The position numbers and the translations under genes are program-made. A stretch of 64,000 nt of DNA from Branchiostoma lanceolatum. Taxonomy: Eukaryota; Chordata; Leptocardii; Amphioxiformes; Branchiostomatidae. The stretch spans positions 5,214,198 to 5,278,197 of the forward strand of contig NC_089739.1 of the NCBI RefSeq assembly GCF_035083965.1. Direction: 5' to 3'. The notes under the pieces are model-generated. The model ran no database searches, was not told where the DNA came from, and was given only the letters and a program-made list of their open reading frames with translations. Below are positions 1 to 12,600 of the stretch, in pieces. The stretch's first letter is position 1. Each line of letters starts with the position of its first letter.

Positions 1-3000
1 ACCCTAAAAATCACAAACAGTCTTCTAATACGACGGATACCCGCGTTTAAAACACAGCGCAAAATTGTCCTGACGAGGCTAGCCCATACTATCCAAGGCA
101 AGCACATGTACTATCGGTAACAATGAAAGTATCCAATTGGCAAAAACAGTACTGGGCCAGTTGGACTGCTTTTGCCATTCGTGTCATTGCCACCGATAGA
201 TCTGCTTGGAGATTAGCTAGCTATCATATAGCCCAGACTATTCCTTGCTATCGTTCTGTGCACGTACAGTGGTTTCGAATTCCTTCTCTGGCCTTCGCTA
301 AATACTAGTCCTACAAGCAAACCCGCGGGTATCAAAGCTGCAAGTATTTCAAGACCCCTTCGGCATAAACCTGCATTTCCGCGAACTCCGCAAAATATAT
401 TCTTTATTCTGAGAACTCCACCCACTGAATATTCGTTTTTCCAAGAAATGCGTAAGAACCAAAGTACGTTATGTCTTAAACAATCCAAGATTATATATAG
501 CTGCAAGCCCAATAATGTACATTTGGCACGTTGGTGAAACACACGCGGAAACGGAGCTAATGCCACTTGTAGACGAGAGGAAGTTCATGCTTAGTAAATG
601 CCAAGGGTAAGCTTCATCATCCAACATCAGGATCTACACGCGACCGGCCTGCAGTTTGTATTAATATCGCTAGATGGGGCTCGTGTAAGTGTTGCTCTAT
701 GTGGAACCGCAATGTTATGGTGGTAGATTTTTACGGGCGTTTAAGACGCCCAAACAAATTATTGTATCGGAAAATATAGTCTGGAATAACTCTTAAAAAC
801 TCTTAAGAAATCATCAGTATTACTCAAATATACCAGTATCCAGAAATCTTTTTGTGGAAGCTGATTTCTTCAATTTGCTATTGGGCCAAGTATTAGTTTG
901 CGAATGTCTGTACTGTACTGTACTGCCAATGCCAGTTACATATTGCAATAGGCGTATTATAAGTTCAATTGCACCATACGATAATAATATGTTATATCAA
1001 CATGAAAACTTAAATACGACGGATACGTTTTCTTGAAACAATTATATTGAAAATATAGCGATGGAAGAAAATCGTTTGTTGTTGGTAAATGAAATATAAT
1101 GCAAATTTCAACCTAATCACATAATGCTACATGCAAAACTATTTCTATACAAATTTGAGAACTATTCAAATAGTGACATAGTGTATACATTATTACAATC
1201 ATGCGCAATAACATGTCTTTGCATAAGGGATAAAATACAGAATGCAGCAACAATACCAATTTACATTGTAATCAACAACAGTCCAAAATGACTTTAATAA
1301 TAAGTGGCACTGTTAGTGAGAAAAGTAGCTAAAAAGTTATGATCGAATTCGAAAAACCTCAAATTTCAACATTGGAAAATCAGACTTAACCTTAGTTAGA
1401 TTAAATCTTTCAGTTGAGAAGGATGTCTTTAAGAATGAAGGATGAAAGTAGCACAATCTTGGTATAACTAAAGGAGCCCCTTAGATTTCTAAACCACTGT
1501 AAGCTAAATGTATTTGTAGCTGACAGTATGTAATATACTTCAGTACCATATAATGTAAAACTATGTTGGTCCTACAAAAAGTGAAAATTTGAAAGTTTTC
1601 ATTGCTATTACGACAAAATATTACATACAGTTACATTACAAAAATGTTCGCATTTGAAGGTTGTTACATGTTGTAATTTTCATCCTTAATTATGAACCAC
1701 AACTATGTATTTTGTGTACTAAACTTAAAGACTTTCAAATTTTGCAAATAATGGAAATATTTTCAGAAAATAAGTGGTAAATCTAAAATATTTTACACAG
1801 GAAATTTGAAAATGTTCATACATAACCTTAATTTTGATGTTATTATGTATAATCATAATGATTAAAAAAGAAACACTAACACTACATTTAGTTGCATTGA
1901 TATGTTAAAGAATACAGCACAGTACTATATGTATAAACTGGTCATGTGTTGGCCTATTGGGTATTATGGCAAGAAAAATTTGAGTGAAAAAGTATTCCTC
2001 CTAAAAATGTGATTATACATGCAACATTACACAAACTGGTTACATGTGGTTTTGAGTGCTCAAGAATACTTACTTAATCCATATAATCAAATCAACATGG
2101 CTTTACATGTATGCACTCTTTGCTTGTTACATTGTGTATTGTCAGAGACAAGAATATGTGATTCTAATGCTAGAGATCACAATCAGGATCTCTGCCAGTA
2201 CAATCGCCGATTCTACCGGTAAAATCATTGATTCTACAGGCACATGTACCTGCAGTTAGAGATCCCAAACACAGTCTCTATCAGTAGAGATTGTGATCGC
2301 AATCTCTACCGATTCTGCCATATTCCAATCTCCACCCTGACACATACATATATAGGTGCCACATAGGAATTACTAACATGTAATACGGTGTATTGTACTA
2401 TACTGAACAGATAGAGACTATACTTGTATACAAACACAAATACATGTAAATTGTCCACTGTAAGATTTTTGGCAACACCTCTGTACCTGTGCCTTTTTGT
2501 AAATCTAAACCATATCTTCACATCTTACACAAGGCACAACAACTTCTAAATAAGAATTACATTTTTACATTATTTATCAATTTTTCTTACATTTTCTGTA
2601 GTGTAACACTCTGGATAAAGTACTCGAAGGTCAAGTGGATTTGGTACAAGCTAAAATAGAAAATTGTAAGAAAAGATTGCTGTTTTTTTTGTTAGAAAAT
2701 CAATTAATAGCTACCAACAGCCTCAGTGCCAACCAATCAGGTGCCATGTAACATGACTACCACCTTATAAGGCAAAGACCTGATGTTGACCAATCAGCAT
2801 ACATCTACCAACAACAGCCCAAGTCTTAACTAATCAGTTGCCATGTAACATGACTACCACCTTTTAAGTTATAAGGCAAGGGCATGATGTTGACCAATCA
2901 GCATTCTTGAGATATGTGACTCCTAACACTGTGTTTTTCTTTTAATTACAAGGAATTTTGACACAATAAAGTAACAATAGTATACAAAATATGACTTAAC

Positions 3001-3586
3001 TTTCATATGGCATAAACTATAATGCCGGGTATATTGCATATACATGTAATAGCAATATTTGAATGTGGCTCTTGTATGTATGGAGCAAAAGCAATCAATC
3101 GTAACAGCTGACACATCAGTTCTTAGGACACATTCAAATTGCCAACAGTCAATCTATAGGAATCATAAAATTAGTAGACGAAAAATAGATCTAAGTAATA
3201 AAATGTTTGGCTATTAACAAGAATATAGCTTAAGTTTCTAAAATTCAACTAAATTGCATCAGAATTATCTAACATTATTCAACGTAACATCATACTCTAA
3301 AGTATTTTTATAACATTTAGCAAATCAGTTTTTGTTATACACATTCTACTGACCAATTGAAAGTAGACCACGCAAATTGATATTATCCAACCACAAATCT
3401 TGACACATTTACACGTACTGTACTGGGAGTGAAAAATCATACAAAAAGGCAGTTAGAATTTTTTCCTTTACAAAATTGTGGGTCAATACATTCAGGTTAT
3501 GGTTTTATCAATGAATGTTCTGAAACATATCAAGACTCTTCTATAAAAGATTCCCAGTGTACATTGCCTTTTAGGGTGGCTATTTT
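1..3586. other. gene-free AT-rich flank
   Basis: I found no coding exon here that I can support on either strand. The open frames are short, lack recognisable domains and are not joined by consistent splice sites. The stretch is AT-rich. It holds a small fold-back around 2,165-2,320 in which GAGATCACAATC and its near reverse complement recur, and a tandem duplication at 2,735-2,905. The right end is probably the distal 3' flank of SNX17. Confidence 0.6.
2735..2905. repeat. two-copy tandem duplication, about 95 bp
   Basis: The block with GCCATGTAACATGACTACCA, a TATAAGGCAA segment and TGATGTTGACCAATCAGCAT occurs at about 2,742-2,808 and again at about 2,840-2,905. The second copy has a few substitutions and a short insertion. 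Both copies are bounded by ACCAATCAG-like words. It is non-coding and lies downstream of SNX17. Confidence 0.75.
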
Positions 3587-3592
3587 TTTATT
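3587..3592 (-). promoter_or_regulatory. SNX17 polyadenylation signal AATAAA
   Basis: TTTATT on the plus strand reads AATAAA in the sense of SNX17, about 80 nt downstream of its stop codon. It is the first canonical hexamer after the stop. The function is inferred from position. Confidence 0.5.
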
Positions 3593-3670
3593 GTGCAAAA
3601 ATTGTTCTCAATTCTTTTTGTTGGAATTTACAAAATTTGGAAGGTAATATTGATGAATGACATATCAGCA

Positions 3671-6600
3671 TCACAGGTCGTCATCGCCGATGTAGGAATC
3701 TTCGAACACATCGTTTTCCACGAGCGCCGCCGGCCCGCGCGTGTTCCGACTGGTTGATTTCAGAGTCACAGATGAGAACTTGTCCTATGGAACAACGGCA
3801 GGGAAAAGTATGTAACATACAGGCAAATAAAAACTAAAGCATTAGGCTCCGCAAAATGCAACCACATCCCTAAACATTGGCCTCCATTTTATCTCAGGGC
3901 TATTCGTACAATGGCACGGCAGCCTCGACACGGCAGGTCTTTTCAACCAAGCACACCAGGTCATCACACCCTACTGTTTTCGATAAATAGTGGAAAGAAA
4001 ATTTGATTCATATCATAAATATTGTCCAAATTCAAGTTAACTATATACACTGTAGTATATGAAAAGTATAAAAACTGTGTATGATAACAAAATTACATAC
4101 TGAACAAGACAACAGCACGTCCATGACCAAAGATACAAAAACCAAGTCGCAGTACCAAGGTCAACCATCAGGAGGCCCAAAATAGACCTTGACCTTCCGG
4201 TTCACAACATACCAAATATCATCGCCAACATACACTCAAACACACACAGAGTAAAATTTACTAAAAACTATACCTCCATTTCTCATGGAGGTGATGAGAA
4301 GTCTTGAAAAACATCCATGAAAAAGTGAGAAAAAAAATCAAACAACAAAAAAATTTGTAAGCCCTCTATGCATTTCCCAAGGTTCAACAATGCGCGAACA
4401 AGTATTGTACACCTCTGACCAATGAAACTTACCGATATCCTGCGTACGGAGTCCTTCGCCCTCTGCGCGGCACTCACGTTCTCGTCTCCGTTGGTGTCGG
4501 GAGTCCCGAGGTGCCCCGGGGCTGAGATGGACTTGGGGAGGGCAGTCTTCCCATCCTTCCGCAGGAACTGTCTGCTCTGACTGCGCTTAACCCTGTCCTG
4601 CGGCTGTCCAAACAAAAATAAACACAAAATAAAAGTTAGAGCCAAAAATTGGTATTTAGAATGAAAGGTTCAACATTTGCCAGCAAATCCACGCTATTTT
4701 CCTCCCCATGTCTTCCATAAGTGTTGTTTTCACAGATACTGGCAAATATACTTGTCTAGCTTATTCCTGCTGTAGTTCAACAAAAAATTTAAGATAAAAA
4801 AAGTTGGGTAACTCAACCTACCCTTTTAATTCTTCCTCCTTGCTTTTTCATGATAAGTTCGTCTACCATCCCCTGTAAGCACATACTGATAAGGATGGCC
4901 TGTGGGGAGGGGGGCACAAACAGTTAGAAACACAAAATCACAACCTCTGGAAACATATCCAAAAATTTGAAAAGTTTTACAGCAAAATGAAAGTCAGTTC
5001 TTACTCATTCTCCTACACAGAGCCTTGCCCACAGCCTACAATATACCTTGAGGAAGCTCTGCTAAACCGGGCTGAGGTTTCCACTTTTGTGGGCGTGGCC
5101 TCTAACAAGCTGTCAGCCAATCAGAGAATCACCTAAATCTTTTCTTTAGGTAAAACAGAGTCTCTGATTGGCTGAAACCTCAGCCCATGGTTAAGCTGAA
5201 CCTCCCCAAGGTATATTGTACAGGACACACCTCTTGGTAGCAGAACTTTCCAAAGAAACTAAATGCAACGCTTCAACTAAATTGTCCAAATTCTGCCATT
5301 TTTTCTGAACAATATCTGGCAATTATCATTTTAGGTTATCCTTCGAGTTCAGCTTTTGTATCATTGTCACAATTTTCTTACCAATTCTAAAAACAGAGAA
5401 AACTTTACCTGGTCAGATTCAATAGTGATCCATTGCAGTTTGTCCTTTGCAACCAAGTACTCAAATGCCACCTCCAACTTGGGTTTCAAGTCCTTGCTAT
5501 CTCCATGGGCATTAGCACCGTTAGTTTCAGGAATCTGTTACCAAAAAAAGAAATTCTAAATTGTAAAATCTATTTTGTAACAATATCAACATTCGTACAT
5601 ACTTTTGGAATGCTATGTCACTTATTTAGATAAAAAATAGGAGGGCGAGTTAAAAACTGATGAAAGTGGTTTCATAACAAGCTTATTGTTGAAATTTGGC
5701 ACAAAGGCTTCTTCTTGAGACTGAAATACTTAAATTTTTTCTTCAGATGTTCAGGATAGCTCTTAAACAGGAACTGAACTTTCAAGCGTGTGGTCATCTT
5801 GAAATTAACTCAGTCGCTCATAAAATTTTGAACGAGAAATTAAGATATTTCAGTCTCAGAGAAGATATATGTGCCTTTACTTTACTCAGCTCATTCGATA
5901 AAAAGAGTTTCTTATAAAATAACACTTGACGTGAATTCCTTTCAAATCACCCTCATATGTTACAATATTGTAGAGGTCTCACACCATGAGAAAACAACAG
6001 TATGATCTCCCACCTGTGTTGTTATCCTCCAACACCTCATTCGTGTGACCTTGAAGATGCCCTCCTTGACCTGGTTGTTGGCGACCTTGATGCGGAAGTT
6101 CAACTCGCGGTTTCCCGCGCTCACGATGACGGGGCAGTTTGGCTGAGGAAAGTCTGTGACGCACGGCTTAAACTGGATGAAACCGTACGACTTCTGTGTT
6201 CTGGCAAGTTTTAGGTACTGTGGAAAAAACGGAACTGGTGGTCAACATTCTGTAATGTTTCGGAAAAATGTGACATTAATAGATCACTAATTTTTGTAAC
6301 AGTTATGACAAAATGCTCTGTAAAGGGCTGGCACATTTACTGGAATGCTAAGATTCAATCGATTTTTTAAATGACAATGCATTTCATACTTTATCGAATA
6401 ATCAAATATAAAGACTTCATTTCCCTCAAAGCAAAATTCCTTTTTTCAAAATCAACATGTTCAAATGTTATGCCACAAAATGTTTTTAAAATCCAATAGA
6501 ATTGAGATATTGGTATAAAATGGTACAAGTCCAAAACTATTATTACTCATTTAATGTACATGGACCTGAGCATTGAAGTATCAATAAAAGCACTAAAAGA

Positions 6601-9600
6601 AACATATGGGGCCTTGTTTCCTTTACCTCCTTTTTGGAGCCTTTGGCCTGGAGTGCCGTGAGCTGTTTGTGGACGTCCTTCGCGGCAAACACCCAGCCTC
6701 GCTCGATATCGTTCACTGCCTGGACGTACAGCAGGTTCATCGCTATCCTGTCGTCAAGGAGATCGTTGTCCATGCTTGGCTCCCAAAAGCTATGGATTCC
6801 GTAGTAAAGAAGTTGTTAGAAATAAGATTTGTATAAAAAAAGTAAAGAAGTCATCCGCTATCTCCTATATCTGACAAAGTTTGTTTGTTCGTTCAGACCC
6901 TTGTAGCACCTAGTGGCACATAGGTAAGTTTTCTTACTGTTTCAGTAGTACCAGTAGGGTATATTTTTACAGGGAGGCATTACTAGCCCTTCCCCCTTTA
7001 ATGTGCTTCAGGTCCTCCTCGAACATGGGACCCCATTTTACATCCCTTATAAAAAAAGTGCAGCCCCAACTGAGATATCCTGACCCCAGGACTTGAACCA
7101 TGGGCTGCTACAAGTTGAGCTACAGGGACTGTAGCTGTGTCGCTACCAGATGTGGACCCGCTGGTAAGGGACGCAATCTCCTCTCTCAGTGACGACTCGA
7201 GACGATCAAGCTCGGCTGTCATGGCATCAATCCGCCGGGTGGTCTCCTCCTCCATGAGGGTGTAGTCGTCCCTGAACCTCACGGGCCTCCTTGTCTTACG
7301 TTTGCCGGCTCCTGAGGCCATCTTTTGAGCACAAGCGGACAGATTATGGACGAAGAAGGAAGACTTCTCTAGCAGCGCGTCTCTGTTGAGTGGCGGAAGC
7401 CGGGGGAATGCTGGGAAGCGGAAGTCCGGACGGAAATTCCCTAGAATTCCCCCGAGGGAATTCTCCCCACATACTAGTACTCATATCTGACAAAGGGAAC
7501 TCACTTTTTCCTCAGGACTATTCTGTGTTTGGCCTCACTCTCGGCAGTCTTCAGTGATATGTAGGGCGACTCAAACTCCTGTAACTTCCTCACAACTGGG
7601 GATAGAACAAAGTACCGATCAAAACAACAACAATCATACATACATGTACATACTAAAGAGGAAAATCGGCAATGAATGTGCATGAAGGCAGGTCATAACA
7701 ACACTTTCTCAGAAAAGAAAGTAAAGGTAGTCCCATAGCATTTTTGAGGCCATAGGGGCAGTGGGTTGTTATCTACTGTGTCTAGGGCACGGAATTGGAA
7801 GGCGGAGCCCATTGCTCTCCTTCCATCGCCTTTACCTCCCCAGCCAAAGTCAGGTACCCATTTTACACCATGGTGGAGTGAGGCGTCGTGTTAAGTGCTT
7901 TTCTCAAGGGCACAACATCAGTGGCATGTCAGAGGATTCGAACCCAGGATCTCTGGTTTCTGGGCCAAACACCCTAACCATTACACCAACACGACGCTAC
8001 TAAGATATAAAACACTTACTCGAATTCCCACCATCTTTTTCCTTCTTCACCAGGAAGAGGGCGAAGTAGTAGACAAAGTCGTCTGAGAGCTCGATCTGGG
8101 AGGCAACCGTCTGAACAGAAAAAATACATGATGGTATTAGTTTATAGCAATAACTAGGAATGTAGACATTCCATATTGCACTAAAAGTAATTTGGGAGCT
8201 GTAGGCTACCTTAACAACATGTTAAGAACATCTTATAATAACCTTCATGAAATGGGATGTCTTGTTTTGGTGTGTCTGTTTGTCTGTGTTTGCGTGTTTC
8301 CACACTTATTTTCACATCCTACTCCTCGGCATGTTGCGACAATGACAGGAAATTAGGTCAATGGTCCCAGAAAGGTCCCAAAAGAGTTCATCAAAAGGTT
8401 TCCTATTTTCAATTCATTCCTATATGCATGTTTGGTGCCTTATAAGAGTCAATGGGAAAATAGATGGAAAGAATCCGCGAGGTATTCACAATAATGAATA
8501 AACCAACTTGAAAGTCATAAAAGCCCTAAATATTTGACAAAGAGATCTTTGATTCCTTGTTATTTTTAAAGGGAAGAATAAAGAGAACTCCTTACCTCCA
8601 AGACATCGTCTGTCTGGTCTGTAGACATGATGCTTACTGAAATCTTGTGGCCGTTCATTAAGAAAACATCCAGCTCTACTGACTCTGGCTCCGCCTTCTG
8701 GGTTTCCTACATGTCAATCAACAGATGTTACCTTTAGTACACTACTGTTCACAAATAGACCAATCCTGACTGTCCATCACAATCAGCAGTTTGACCAATG
8801 ATAGCATTGCAACTAGTGGTTCGACCAATGAGAGAGTGGCTGCATGCCCCTCATTCAGATGGATTTTACATATATAAATTTACAACAACAACATTAACAA
8901 CAAATTCATACATACACCTCATAACTTTTCATTGATGTTGTTATGTGACAATTTTGTTCTTTATTAAGCTACTTGTGCAGGTTAGAAACATTGACAAATA
9001 TAATTATGCAACAGTATTTGTGAAATTTCCTGATTCAGAATTTTTCAACATACCAATAAACTGCTAACAATCAAAAGTACTTATTATAAGAAAGGCTTAC
9101 CTGTTGAGCTTGATTCAAGAAGCTGTTAAAGACGTCGCTGCCGATGATCTCTGGGTCTTGACTCACTGGACAGAAAGAAGAAAAAAAATACAACTGTGAT
9201 CCTGATCTTCTCCTCGACTTTAGATATATAGTGGCACCCATGCCCAAATATGGCACACATATCCAAATATGGCACCCATATCTGATACAGTAGATTCCGC
9301 ATATCTGTATAGCCCATTTGTCAGCGCAAATTATACGACTCCCCGAACTATACGACTGTCCGAACTAGCGATATTGACGTCCCGAAGGAGGGGAGGGGGG
9401 GGGGCGAATTGGATTTGGGCAAGACACACAATTACACTAACGATATCGCAACTTTATTTTGCAAAATTTTAATCAAAGTACAATCCGACCTTTTCGTCGA
9501 TCTTAACGTCACCATATTGGATTAAATACGCGATCCATTTTGTTCAGATAAGCCTGAACTGCGTGGGAAACTCCTGCCAAATAAAAAACTCCCGCCGCAT

Positions 9601-12600
9601 GTTGATCACGTGAAATCTTACAGTCAACCAATCAGAGCACAGGTTTTTATGACGTAAACCAATCAGCGCGTAGAAAAATGCATATCAATGAGTAAACAAA
9701 GATGGCCGCCCAGCGTCACCAGACCTTCGTCGCTTTATTTTTTTCTGAAATCGCGACGTAAAATACGATTCATCTACGCTACATAAGCAGGATTTTCACG
9801 GGGAAAGAATGTAAGGAATAGGTTCTGCGTCGAATACGGCCACAAATAACTGTAATTCGCGGCAAAATACAGCGTAGAGGCTCAAATGCTCCGACAACAA
9901 TCGTGTTTTTCTGTTCGTATTTTTGTTAACTTTCGTCGCTTGAGTCTTGAAAAACAGGTTTTTAATGAGATCACCGTATGTCAAAGGCACCGATATCGAT
10001 TGTTTGTAAGCATGACAATAGCGAGTAACAAAAGAATGTGATTGTTGAACGGTAGACGGCGTCCCCACTCCCGAAACAACAATTCAAATCCAAAATTTAG
10101 CCTGTAGTTGTGGGTCATTTTACGATAAAATCGGACAAGATTCTATACAATACCCCGAACTTTACGATTATGGGCTATACAGATATGCATTGTTTTTACA
10201 ATTGAGTGAATGGTAAATGGTTTGGTGTTTTGGAATTCTATACAGAAAGACGAAATATACAGAAAAAAGGTATACAAATAATTGGCATATACTGTATTTG
10301 CAAGCAAATGCAGCATATTTCACTTGTCCACCTTTCCAAAACAATGTATTTTCTCCAAATACCTGTGGTATGGAGTGAAATATAATAATTGGCTTACCTA
10401 TCTGTATGTACCTCTCCAACTGTTCTCTCCTCTCTTCTATCTGCTGGGGGGTCAGGGTGAAAAGGGCGAGCTTCTTGGGAGGGAAGGGGGGCAGGTTTGC
10501 CTGTCCAAACTCTTTCTTCATCTGAAAAATATTAAAGAAATTCATGCAAAATACTATGACTGTTAAAGTAATATTTGCAGTCAAATACATAATGTTTACC
10601 TTCACATGGTCTGGCCTAACAAACTACAGCTCTCTTTATTCTTTCTCAACACATTTTGTATACACAGTGACCAGCCCCTCTTTCTCTGTCCTGCCACTTG
10701 CTACATCATATGTGTAACTGAACACCACAGGGTGTCTGGTACTTTACAACAACAATGGTGACAGCCATCTGGCTCAGGTCATTGATCTTATTTGTTTGGA
10801 AACAGAAAGAGAAGAAGAAGAGGAAGAAATGGAGCGAAAACAATATGTTTCCTTCCATGAGGCTAGAGCAACATCACTTAATCATTTCATAAAAAGACAA
10901 GAATCCTTGATATAATATTACAACAACCATGGTGAAAGCCATCTGGTTCAGGTCATTGACCAGGTCCTTATTTGTTTGGGAACAGAAAAAGATGAGGAAG
11001 AAATGGAGCAAAAACATTATGTTTCCCTTCCATGAGGCTAGAGCAACATCACTTAGTTATTTCAAAAAAAGACAAGAATCCTTGATATAATAGCATGAAA
11101 CTTGAAAGTTCATCTGAGTTGATCAAGTACATAATGAGAATTTACTGTTCACCAAACGTGTCTACAGCACTTGGGTCAAATAGCTGATGAAGACCGAGTG
11201 ATTCGGTTGAAAATTCCGGTGAGTGTAATTTTTAGAGTTGGAGAACAGTTATTTCTTATAATTATAAAACCTTGATATAATTGTCCTCACCCACCTGTTC
11301 ATTGAAGTGGTGCAGTTGACTGTAGCGGACGGAACAGTGGGCCACACCGTTCACATGGATGTTGAAGGCCTGAGGGAAAAAGGAAGTTAGTATATATAAC
11401 TTATAAGCTAGATAGTTCACAGTTTGAAATGTGCACTTGTAGCAGGAATGATAATGGGGATACATTGTAGGTTACTATTGAAAGGGGCCTTCAACTTTAA
11501 GTACATATTATACATAATACATCACACTGCGCATGCACACTTCAAAGCATGAACAAGCTTATTGGCATTGTGTATCCTAGGAGGAAAATGGGAAAAAAAC
11601 TTGCTTTGACTTTGAGCCCTGCCTTAGTACAAGAGTGCGTTTTGATATTGAAATAAACTAACTTTGACAAATTGTACTTTCTGGCATGTTGCAATGTACT
11701 ACTGTGAATTTTGTTGGGGTGTTTATTTTTGGAAGGAGGGGAAATGAAGACTACTCAGTGTTTCTAATTTAATGTTAACAGTTGAAAAAATTCTGTAGTA
11801 GTACAGTAGAAATATACGTACATGTACATTGGAATGGAAACGCGTATTCGCTGAATTATAAATTCACATTAGAAAGGTTATTGAAAAAAGCTAAAAAATG
11901 AAACCTCCGCAAACACTACAAGATTTACATGTACATTGAACAAACAGTAACATTACAGATTTATGACATGTTATATTGAACAAACAGTCAAATTAGTTTT
12001 ACAGCATGCCAGCTACACATTATCACCACATAGAGTTCAGGCCTGCACAGTGTCAACATAGACAGTTTACTTATACAGGGACTGGCACCAACCAAATGTG
12101 CTAGTGTGTCACAGTATAATGTTTCAAGAATTAAAGAAATTTCTTACTTTTTAATGGCAGATGTAGAGACAATTTCATATATCTATTTCTCAGTTATATG
12201 TATACTAATTCAGTTCAGTTATACAAGTTATACACCCTTAATGTGACAAGGTGTTCAAAAGAACACTAAAGGATAATCAATATGGCAGCACTATACAAAT
12301 GTATGTACCTTTACCTGGGGGGCAAATATCTGGGGACAAAGGTCGAGATGACACAATGTACCAAGCAAAGTTTCAAATTTGTCTTAGATGTACACAACAG
12401 TATTCTTCCAATGTTCAAAATTGCCCACGTTTACAAAATGAAAAATATAATAGACTTTTGAAAAGCTCCAAAAGAAAGCTGTATCTGTACATGCCTAGTT
12501 CTACCTACAAATTATTGAAGGTTGCTTGATTGTGCTTGCTTATTTTTCTTTCTTTTTTTTAGTTGGTACATGTTGGAAGTAAAGACTTCTTGTTATTCAA

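Noticed and set aside
213-566. 117-codon minus-strand frame near the left edge
   Set aside because: It has no recognisable domain, no splice-compatible partner and a composition like the flanking non-coding DNA.
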